From NCBI GenBank assembly GCA_004557315.1, contig SFEH01000089.1, positions 1 to 9,047 on the forward strand: a DNA stretch of 9,047 nt, read 5' to 3'. Below the pieces are notes generated by a model. The model was given only the letters and a program-made list of their open reading frames with translations, was not told the DNA's origin and did not search any database. How positions within the stretch are numbered: the first letter of the stretch is position 1; the number at the start of each line of letters is the position of its first letter. Shown here piece by piece: positions 1 through 6,273 of this stretch. The translations under genes were made by a program, and so were the position numbers. This DNA is from Bacteroidales bacterium (lineage in GTDB: Bacteria > Bacteroidota > Bacteroidia > Bacteroidales > UBA3663).

Positions 1-2072
1 ATCGGGAGGAAAGCAACGATAGCCAACTCGATGCGACCGAATGACAGCCAGAGGAACACAAAGACTATAATGCTGCATGCTATGCCGATATAGTTGAAGT
101 CGGCCGACAAGGTGCTGGCAATACGGCCATTGAGCGAAGTAAGGTCGAAAGCCCTGACAACAGCATGTCCATTACCCGATTCAGAAATCTTCTCTTCCAC
201 TGATGTCGCCTTGTCATCTGGCACAATGAGCTGTGCGACAATGGAATTGGCTCCTACGAACCCTGTGAAAACTGTAGAGGTTAGTATCTCGTTATCTTCC
301 CATTCAAGCATGGGGAAATCGACTTGTTTTGCCATCACAGCCATTTCTGCAAATGCCTCGTCGGTGAATCCTTCTTCAGCTGCCACTCGCAGCACATCGT
401 TCACATCATGTTCTTTCCAGAACTCTTGCCACATCTTCAGTCGCTCTCTTTGCATTGCAACAGAAGGAAGAAGGCGAATAGGATTCTTCACGTTGATGAT
501 GTTACCCCTCCCCTTTTCTTTCTCAATCACCTCATGAAGAGACTCAATGCCTCGGCTTGCCTTGTCATAGGTGTCGGAAGTCGAAGTGACATAGACTATC
601 GTACCATCAGCTTCACCGCGCATTGAAGCAAGATCTGCCATTCCCTTCTTCTGCTCTTCGGTCATGAAGTTGATGTGGTTCATGTTGGTGTCAAACTGCG
701 TATCAAGGCTGAAATAACCTAATATCATGCTCAAAATCAGTATTAAAGCAACTGACAGTTTGCTTTCTGTGATACGTCCAACAAGTCGTGTGATTGACGA
801 AGTGCGGTTCTCGTCTTCGTCAATCCTCACACTCGACTTCATAATGTTGATCTGTGGCAGAAAGATAAGAACGAAGATGATAGTACCCACGAGCATCAGC
901 GCACTGAACAGTCCAAGGTCGCGAATAGCCACTGCTTCCAATGGCGTAAGTGTGAGAAAGGCACCGACTGTTGTGATATTGCCAATGAGCAGTGGTGCCA
1001 CAAGGTCTTTCAGCGTGCGTCGGCTATCATGTTCTTTCAGATGGCATACATAGTGAAGCGGATAGTTGACTGCTATGCCAATGATGATGGATGCGATGCC
1101 TACGACGATGAGTGAAATGTCGCTGCGAAAGAGTCCCATGACCCCCAGGGCAAACAGGAAGCCAAAAGCAGTAGTGATGGCAATGAGCAGCAGCGAACGT
1201 AGGTTGTGGAAGGTGAAGAGCAAAAGCAGCAAGATCAGCACAGCAGAAATAATCACCGCAATAATGGTGTCGTGCTTGATCTGTGTGGCATTGTCAACGG
1301 CTATCACTGGAGAACCAATGAAGCAGACATCCACACCATCGCCTGCAATATCCTGCCTGGCTTCATTGAGCAACGAGATAAGCTGGGCATTGAGGCTTGT
1401 CTCGCTCCCTCCGAAAGGCGACTTGATTGACACAAGACAATTCCTATTGTCGGCAGTGAATATGAAGCCGTTATATTGGTTGTATTTTGTCTCTGGCTGA
1501 AAGTCTTTGAGCATTGACGCCAGATCCTCTCCTAATCCCAAAGGGTCGAGCACATACATAGGTTCAAACAAGGCACTCACAGGCGAGGCTATCTGTTCCT
1601 TCACCCAGTCCATGCGTTGCCTGATAAATGACTCATCCTTCCACAGCGAGTCAACACGAGCATAATCGTAAGCTGTCAGGTAATATGGCAGATGCGAATA
1701 GACATACTCAAAGATGTCGGTGATCTGTCCTGCATCCACACGAGGCTCATAGCTCACAATCCATCCTGCGGTATCGCGTTCTGCCAGAGCTTCGCCAAAT
1801 CGCACTACAGCATCGGTAATCTTCTGCTGGTCATGCACCGAAGTATCGGCCGATGAGAACATCAGCACTATCTTGTCGGCAGCAACAATCTCCTGATATA
1901 TCTTCATCGACTCCTGATAGTTCTTGTCGGTAGGCAGGAAGTCGGTGATGTCTTCCTTGAAGTCAAGACGAAGTGCCGACAACACGAGCACACCCATTAG
2001 GGCAATGAGCGAAGCAAAACACACGATGCGGTGTTTTTGTAGATAGTCGTATATAAATAATAGAATTCTCAT
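1..2072 (-). CDS. RND/MMPL-superfamily exporter, C-terminus beyond window edge
   Basis: The gene reads leftward from the ATG at 2072-2070 as 690 uninterrupted codons to the window edge, so the C-terminus is missing. Layout is that of an RND/MMPL exporter: TM1 at about residues 15-34, a periplasmic loop to about 267 that opens with the characteristic acidic stretch EDITDFLP, TM2 from about 268, a TM2-TM6 bundle to about 415, TM7 at about 440-458, a second periplasmic loop, and TM8 at about 661-680. TM9-TM12 should lie outside. TM4 carries GIAVNYPLH, where MMPL/RND proteins usually have an Asp-Tyr pair; here it is Asn336-Tyr337. The family moves lipids or hydrophobic products across the inner membrane using the proton gradient. 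Relatives (predicted exporter, COG4258-like) occur in aryl-polyene and flexirubin clusters. The divergent carrier protein and ligase fit that setting, but the cargo is inferred. The family call is firm. Confidence 0.88.
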   Translation of the reverse strand, partial: MRILLFIYDYLQKHRIVCFASLIALMGVLVLSALRLDFKEDITDFLPTDKNYQESMKIYQEIVAADKIVLMFSSADTSVHDQQKITDAVVRFGEALAERDTAGWIVSYEPRVDAGQITDIFEYVYSHLPYYLTAYDYARVDSLWKDESFIRQRMDWVKEQIASPVSALFEPMYVLDPLGLGEDLASMLKDFQPETKYNQYNGFIFTADNRNCLVSIKSPFGGSETSLNAQLISLLNEARQDIAGDGVDVCFIGSPVIAVDNATQIKHDTIIAVIISAVLILLLLLFTFHNLRSLLLIAITTAFGFLFALGVMGLFRSDISLIVVGIASIIIGIAVNYPLHYVCHLKEHDSRRTLKDLVAPLLIGNITTVGAFLTLTPLEAVAIRDLGLFSALMLVGTIIFVLIFLPQINIMKSSVRIDEDENRTSSITRLVGRITESKLSVALILILSMILGYFSLDTQFDTNMNHINFMTEEQKKGMADLASMRGEADGTIVYVTSTSDTYDKASRGIESLHEVIEKEKGRGNIINVKNPIRLLPSVAMQRERLKMWQEFWKEHDVNDVLRVAAEEGFTDEAFAEMAVMAKQVDFPMLEWEDNEILTSTVFTGFVGANSIVAQLIVPDDKATSVEEKISESGNGHAVVRAFDLTSLNGRIASTLSADFNYIGIACSIIVFVFLWLSFGRIELAIVAFLP

Positions 2073-2097
2073 ATTTTACCAATGCACAATTTGACTG

Positions 2098-2105
2098 CAA
2101 ATATA
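2098..2105 (-). promoter_or_regulatory. -7 promoter element for the exporter gene
   Basis: On the minus strand this reads TATATTTG followed by C, matching the Bacteroidota -7 consensus TAnnTTTG. It lies 25 bases upstream of the exporter ATG, giving an expected leader of about 20 bases. No good TTTG is seen at the -33 position, so the promoter may be weak or activator-dependent. Confidence 0.5.
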
Positions 2106-2118
2106 ACAAAATTTGTTA
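2104..2118. promoter_or_regulatory. 15-bp dyad, candidate operator at the exporter promoter
   Basis: TAACAAA-A-TTTGTTA is a perfect inverted repeat with a one-base centre. It overlaps the upstream end of the exporter's -7 element by two bases, so a protein bound here would compete with or contact RNA polymerase. The DNA is AT-rich, so chance cannot be excluded. No regulator gene is next to it. Confidence 0.35.
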
Positions 2119-2188
2119 ATCTTTCATCTATTTGCCGATAAATACCACTTTTGACCTTGTTTTTTATCGCTAATTTGCAAGAATTTTC

Positions 2189-2196
2189 TATCTTTG
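2189..2196 (+). promoter_or_regulatory. -7 promoter element for the carrier protein-ligase operon
   Basis: TATCTTTG followed by CGT matches the Bacteroidota -7 consensus TAnnTTTG. It is 31 bases before the ATG at 2228, so the leader is about 25 bases. The same 11-base string TATCTTTGCGT appears at the regulator promoter (7823-7833). The -33 region has no clear TTTG. The leader contains an ATG followed at once by TAA (2211-2216), out of frame with the gene. Confidence 0.6.
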
Positions 2197-2227
2197 CGTA
2201 TTATAACAAAATGTAAATTTAATAAAT

Positions 2228-2455
2228 ATGAGAGAAAAAATCAAAGAAATACTTGAAGTGGCTTTGCCTCTTGTCGATGTAGAATCTGAACATCTGTACA
2301 GTGAACTTGATTCACTTGGCGTGACCACTATCCTCATGGAGTTGTCTGCGGCTTTCGGCATTGATCTCGACAGCTCTTATGCTACACCAAAGAACCTCAA
2401 GTCGCTCGATTCGCTTGCAGCACTCGTTGAGAAGAAACTGGCAGAGAAACAATGA
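2228..2455 (+). CDS. Acyl carrier protein
   Basis: This 75-residue acidic, helical protein has the carrier-protein signature Asp28-Ser29-Leu30. Ser29 is the expected attachment point for 4'-phosphopantetheine, which would carry an acyl group as a thioester in the cytoplasm. Helix I precedes it (residues 3-16), and helix IV follows near 60-72. The segment before the serine is a few residues shorter than in housekeeping AcpP, where the serine is around position 36-37. This, and the coupling to a ligase rather than to fabF, marks it as a dedicated pathway carrier. The stop overlaps the ligase start (ATGA, 4 bases), so the two are translationally coupled. The ligase probably loads this carrier. 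The substrate cannot be read from the sequence. Confidence 0.88.
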   Translation: MREKIKEILEVALPLVDVESEHLYSELDSLGVTTILMELSAAFGIDLDSSYATPKNLKSLDSLAALVEKKLAEKQ

Positions 2456-3774
2456 AACAGAGTCTCGAACAATATATCTTCGAACACTCGCTCAATACAC
2501 CCGACCGCGTTGCCATTATGGCTCATGGCGAGGCGACTTCCTATGCCTCGCTGTGGAGCATGATCCTTGCACGAGCCGAGGAACTGCGTCGTGAAGGCGT
2601 GTCGCCAGGCGATGTCTATGTCATTCGTTCGCAGCAGTCACTCTCCTATCTTGTCACATATTTCGCACTCCATTACCTTCATGCCGTGGTCTGTCCTCTC
2701 GAAAAAAACGTGTCCGACCAGCGTTTCAATCAGATATGCAGCGATGTGGCAGGACTGAAGTGCGATCCAGAGACTGACTCCGACATTCTCTACACCACAG
2801 GCACGACAGGGGTGTCGAAAGGAGTGCTCATCAGTCGTCGTGCCATACTCTGCAATGGCGAGAATCTTGTCTTTGCTCTCGGCTTCAGGTCCGACCTCAC
2901 CTTTGTCATCACAGGCCCTATCAATCATTCGGGCAACTGGTCGAAGGTAATTCCTACGATGATGGTGGGTGCAACGCTTTATGTGCTCGAAGATATGAAG
3001 GATGTCAATCTCTTCTTCGACGCTATGAGCTATGGCAGTCACAAGACCGCCTGTTTCCTCGTACCAGCCAGCATCCGTATGCTGCTTCTTCTGTCACGCA
3101 AGCGCTTGTCGGCATTGAGCGACAAGATTGACTTCATCGAGACAGGAGGAGCTCCTATCTCATCGGCTGATATGAAGATGCTTGCCGAGACCCTGCCTCA
3201 CACTCGTCTCTTCAACACCTATGCTTCGTCGGAATGCGGCATGATCTGCACCTACAATTTCAACGACGGCAAATACAAGAATTCGTGCTGTGGCACACCG
3301 ATGAAACATGCGTCGTTCGAGATTGTCGAAGGCAAGGTAGTGTGTCAAAATGGCGGTCAGATGAGTGGCTATGTCAATGCGCCACAACTGACAGCATCGG
3401 TATTGCGAGAAGGCAGAGTCTATACCAACGACCTTGCTCGCATCGACGACGATGGCATGTTGGTGATCGAAGGGCGCGATGGTGATGTGATCAATGTAGG
3501 AGCAATGAAAGTATCACCGTCAGAGGTTGAGAGCGTAGCCCTCGCCTTCCCAGAGGTATCGGACTGCATTTGCCTCCCAAAACCACATCCAGTTATGGGA
3601 AATGTAGTGCGTCTGCTCGTGGTGGCAAAAGCCCCAGAGACGTTCGACAAGCGTAAGCTCGTGCAATTCATAGCTTCACGTCTCGAAAACTATAAAGTGC
3701 CGCAGACTATAGAATTGGTCGATGCTGTCAAACGCACCTACAACGGCAAACTCGACCGCAAGGCTTATCTCTAA
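2452..3774 (+). CDS. AMP-forming acyl/aryl ligase (ANL superfamily), probable carrier-loading enzyme
   Basis: The 440-residue protein has the adenylate-forming core motifs in order. The phosphate-binding loop is YTTGTTGVSKG at 114-124, with Ser122 where Pro is usual. The A5-like motif is YASSE at 257-261. TNDLARID at 325-332 provides the ribose-binding Asp327, and GRDGD at 341-345 forms the hinge. The C-terminal motif NGKLDRK at 431-437 contains Lys433, the expected catalytic lysine of the adenylation half-reaction. The enzyme should activate a carboxylic acid with ATP and pass it to a thiol, most likely the phosphopantetheine of the carrier protein encoded just upstream; CoA is an alternative. 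It is compact: only 113 residues precede the P-loop, against roughly 150-170 in many relatives, so it resembles short members such as MenE in size. Substrate (fatty, aryl or amino acid) is unresolved. Confidence 0.87.
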   Translation: MKQSLEQYIFEHSLNTPDRVAIMAHGEATSYASLWSMILARAEELRREGVSPGDVYVIRSQQSLSYLVTYFALHYLHAVVCPLEKNVSDQRFNQICSDVAGLKCDPETDSDILYTTGTTGVSKGVLISRRAILCNGENLVFALGFRSDLTFVITGPINHSGNWSKVIPTMMVGATLYVLEDMKDVNLFFDAMSYGSHKTACFLVPASIRMLLLLSRKRLSALSDKIDFIETGGAPISSADMKMLAETLPHTRLFNTYASSECGMICTYNFNDGKYKNSCCGTPMKHASFEIVEGKVVCQNGGQMSGYVNAPQLTASVLREGRVYTNDLARIDDDGMLVIEGRDGDVINVGAMKVSPSEVESVALAFPEVSDCICLPKPHPVMGNVVRLLVVAKAPETFDKRKLVQFIASRLENYKVPQTIELVDAVKRTYNGKLDRKAYL

Positions 3775-3807
3775 TGCAGAACAATATATCTTTAATATAA
3801 TATCAGC

Positions 3808-5079
3808 ATGAAAAAGTATATTATCTTATCAATGGCACTCCTTGCCAGCAATCTTTTCGCACAAAAGATTACAACCCACACGACTGTTCAGGGTCCTATG
3901 GGCAAACTGTCAGTCATCGTCGAACAACCTACTTTGAAGGAGGGACAGAAATGCCCTGTCGTAATACAGATGCATGGATTCTCGGGCAATAAAGGCGGAA
4001 TGCACGAATTGATTGCCGATAAGCTCGTGAAGAAGAACATCGCTTCTGTGCGATTCGATTTCAATGGTCATGGCGAGAGCGAAGGCCTCTTCCAGAACAT
4101 GACAGTGCCAAACGAGATAGAGGATGCGAAGGCGGTGTATGATTATGTCGCTTCTCTCCCATTCGCTTCAAAAATAGGCTTACTCGGTCATTCGCAGGGA
4201 GGTGTTGTAGCAAGTATGACTGCTGGCGAACTGGGCGATGACAAGGTTTCGGCACTCGTGCTCATGGCCCCTGCTGCCGTCTTGCGCGAAGATGCTATCC
4301 GTGGCAATACTTTTGGCAAGATGTATGACCCACTCAACCTCAAGGAAGACTACGTCGAACTGTTCGGTGGCTTGAAGCTCGGCAAGAACTATATCGAGAC
4401 TGCCTTCAGTCTCCCTATCTACGAGACTGCAGCAGGCTATCAGGGTCCTGCTGCCATCTTCCATGGCAACAACGACAAGGTTGTACCTTACACTTATGGC
4501 GAACGCTATCATAAGATCTATCCACTCTCTGAATATCACTATCTCCCAGGCGAGGATCATGGTTTCTCACAGACTCTTGATAGCATCTCTAATCTGATTG
4601 TCAATTTCTATCTTGCCAAGATGGCCTATGCTCCTGAACTCAAGCGTGGCGTAACAGCTCCTGCTCTTTCTGCTCTGACTCCTGATGGCAGGACTATCTC
4701 TTTGGCAGACTATAAGGGCAAATTCGTAGTTGTCGATTTCTGGGCTTCATGGTGTGGTGACTGCCGTCGTGAGATTCCTGCTCTCAAGGAGCTTTACGCC
4801 GAGTCACGCGACTGGAAGGTCGGAAAGGAACAGCTTCCAATAGAGTTCATCAGCGTGTCGTTCGACTTCAAGCGCGAAGCATGGCTTGCACTTCTCGACA
4901 AGGAGCAGTTTGCATGGCCACAGATCAGCAATCTCAAGAACACCCGCGAAGACCCTGTCTATAAGGCATACAAGCTCCACTGGATCCCAGCTTTCTATGT
5001 AGTTTGTCCTGAAGGAAAGATCGTAGGTTCGGCTATCACAACCGAAGAGCTCCGCACTTTGCTGAAGTCTTTGCTGTAA
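3808..5079 (+). CDS. Secreted alpha/beta hydrolase (cinnamoyl-esterase-like) fused to a TlpA-like thioredoxin domain
   Basis: A 423-residue protein with a signal peptide at 1-18 (basic KK, hydrophobic core, cut after LFA); no lipobox cysteine, so it is probably a soluble periplasmic or exported protein. Residues about 25-275 form an alpha/beta hydrolase: oxyanion region HGFSGNKGG, nucleophile elbow GHSQGG with Ser129, acid Asp223 in GNNDKVVP, and His251 in EDHGFS. The layout and the GHSQGG elbow resemble bacterial cinnamoyl/feruloyl esterases (Est1E and LJ0536 type). Residues about 282-423 form a thioredoxin fold of the TlpA/ResA kind, with CGDC at 316-319 and the cis-Pro candidate Pro394 in WIPAF. 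The gene follows the ligase by 33 bases, and a partial -7 match (TATCTTTA, 3787-3794) lies between. It may be read through from the ligase operon. The substrate is not known. The frame is continuous, so the fusion is not produced by a visible frameshift. Confidence 0.87.
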   Translation: MKKYIILSMALLASNLFAQKITTHTTVQGPMGKLSVIVEQPTLKEGQKCPVVIQMHGFSGNKGGMHELIADKLVKKNIASVRFDFNGHGESEGLFQNMTVPNEIEDAKAVYDYVASLPFASKIGLLGHSQGGVVASMTAGELGDDKVSALVLMAPAAVLREDAIRGNTFGKMYDPLNLKEDYVELFGGLKLGKNYIETAFSLPIYETAAGYQGPAAIFHGNNDKVVPYTYGERYHKIYPLSEYHYLPGEDHGFSQTLDSISNLIVNFYLAKMAYAPELKRGVTAPALSALTPDGRTISLADYKGKFVVVDFWASWCGDCRREIPALKELYAESRDWKVGKEQLPIEFISVSFDFKREAWLALLDKEQFAWPQISNLKNTREDPVYKAYKLHWIPAFYVVCPEGKIVGSAITTEELRTLLKSLL

Positions 5080-5103
5080 TTTCCTTCAATAGATAAAACA
5101 AAA

Positions 5104-5143
5104 AAAAGGCTTAAGCTCTTGTTATAAAGGGCTTAAGTCTTTT
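5104..5143. terminator. Bidirectional intrinsic terminator
   Basis: A 15-bp stem with two G-U wobbles pairs 5104-5118 with 5129-5143 around a 10-base loop. It sits between converging genes, 24 bases after the hydrolase stop and 52 bases beyond the aldolase stop. In the leftward direction the stem runs into a run of eight U (complement of 5100-5107), a strong form. In the rightward direction only four U follow before a C, a weaker form. Confidence 0.8.
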
Positions 5144-5165
5144 CTGTTATTGACTATATTGGGGA

Positions 5166-5184
5166 TAACAGACGGAATCTGTTA
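5166..5184. repeat. Small perfect hairpin just past the aldolase stop
   Basis: TAACAGA pairs with TCTGTTA around a five-base loop, 11 bases beyond the stop codon of the leftward aldolase gene. No U-tract follows, so it is not a terminator by itself. It could protect the 3' end of the aldolase mRNA, or be chance. Confidence 0.35.
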
Positions 5185-5195
5185 CAACTGTAAGA

Positions 5196-6221
5196 TTAGA
5201 GCATGGCAATCAGCTTATCTACATTCTCTGGCTTGGTTGCCCATGAGGTGCAGATGCGGATGCAGGTGTGCTCGTCATCGACCTTCTCCCATATCGAGAA
5301 CAGGAAGTCTTTCGAGAGTTCGTCAATCAGTTCGTTAGGTAAAATAGGGAACTGCTGGTTGGTCGGACTTTCAATCAGGAATGGATAACCGTTGTCCTGA
5401 AGGGCTTTTTTAATGCGCATTGCCTGCTGATTGGCATGACGCGCAAGGTTGAAATATAGATTATCAGTGAAGAGTGTCTCAAACTGAATGCCGAGAAGTC
5501 GTCCTTTGGCAAGCATTCCTCCTCCCTGCTTGATGTTATAGCGGAAGTCGCGCTTCAGCTTGTCGTTGGTGATCACCACTGCCTCGCCAAACAGTGCTCC
5601 CTGCTTTGTGCCTCCAAGATAGAACACATCGGCAAGCTGTGCAAGTTCTGGCAAGGTGATGTCACATTCGTCACTCATCAGTCCATAGCCCATGCGCGCA
5701 CCATCAATGAAGAGCGGAATGTCGTAGCTGTGGCAAACCTCGCTGATCAGCTGAAGCTCCGTGCTTGAATAGAGCGTTCCATATTCGGTCGAGAATGAGA
5801 TATAGACAAGTCCTGGCTGAACGCAATGCTCTGGCTCATCATCCTCAAAATGATTCTTCAGAACCTTTTCAATCTGTGAAGCAGAAATCAAGCCGTCGTG
5901 TGCAGGAATAGCCAAGCACTTGTGTCCGCCATGTTCGATGGCTCCTGTCTCGTGTACGTTGATATGGGCAGTATGAGCACAAATCACGCACTGATAAGGC
6001 TTGAGTATCGACGAGATGATTGTGGCATTGGCTTGCGTACCACCCACAAGGAAATGTACGTCGGCTGTCGGACAATCACATGCCTTGCGAATCAGCTTTC
6101 TTGCCGACGCGCAGTACTGGTCGTTGCCATATCCCACAGTCTGTTCCATGTTGGTCTCAATCAGGCGCTCCAAGATCTTTGGATGAGCACCTTCGTTATA
6201 GTCACACTGAAACTGTATCAT
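5196..6221 (-). CDS. Low-specificity threonine aldolase / beta-eliminating lyase family protein (PLP-dependent)
   Basis: This 341-residue cytoplasmic enzyme belongs to fold-type I PLP enzymes. Visible landmarks are the phosphate-binding GGTQAN at 60-65, the region around His86 in TAHINVHETGA that stacks on the cofactor, Asp173 in FIDGARMGYG that contacts the pyridine nitrogen, and the Schiff-base Lys206 in LGGTKQGALFGEA. The expected reaction is reversible cleavage of L-threonine or L-allo-threonine to glycine and acetaldehyde; other beta-hydroxy amino acids are possible. The length is normal for the family. It lies 52 bases downstream of the kinase-RapZ gene on the same strand. I see no TAnnTTTG element in that gap, so co-transcription is likely. 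The gap is AT-rich, with a doubled TGTTATT at 6244-6257. The family call is firm; exact substrate range is not. Confidence 0.9.
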   Translation of the reverse strand: MIQFQCDYNEGAHPKILERLIETNMEQTVGYGNDQYCASARKLIRKACDCPTADVHFLVGGTQANATIISSILKPYQCVICAHTAHINVHETGAIEHGGHKCLAIPAHDGLISASQIEKVLKNHFEDDEPEHCVQPGLVYISFSTEYGTLYSSTELQLISEVCHSYDIPLFIDGARMGYGLMSDECDITLPELAQLADVFYLGGTKQGALFGEAVVITNDKLKRDFRYNIKQGGGMLAKGRLLGIQFETLFTDNLYFNLARHANQQAMRIKKALQDNGYPFLIESPTNQQFPILPNELIDELSKDFLFSIWEKVDDEHTCIRICTSWATKPENVDKLIAML

Positions 6222-6273
6222 GAGTCTTTTTGCATTAAAAAGTTGTTATTTGTTATTTCGAAAAAAAATTCCC

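Larger units (their letters stand above)
2102..2212. repeat. Pair of exact 11-bp direct repeats flanking the divergent promoters
   Basis: TATAACAAAAT occurs at 2102-2112 and again at 2202-2212, exactly 100 bp apart. The first copy overlaps the -7 element of the leftward exporter gene and contains the left arm of the dyad there. The second lies just after the -7 element of the rightward carrier-protein gene. One copy per divergent promoter suggests a shared binding site. An AT-rich coincidence remains possible. Confidence 0.4.

Noticed and set aside
94..1500. Several open frames on the plus strand opposite the exporter gene
   Set aside because: The minus strand is open without break through the whole stretch and encodes a recognisable transporter. 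The plus-strand frames have no domain-like features and are low-complexity Ser/Thr/Met-rich translations of its complement.
3787..3794. Independent promoter for the hydrolase-thioredoxin gene (TATCTTTA)
   Set aside because: It matches the -7 consensus except for the last base and lacks a -33 partner. With a 33-base gap, read-through from the ligase gene is simpler. Kept only as a remark.
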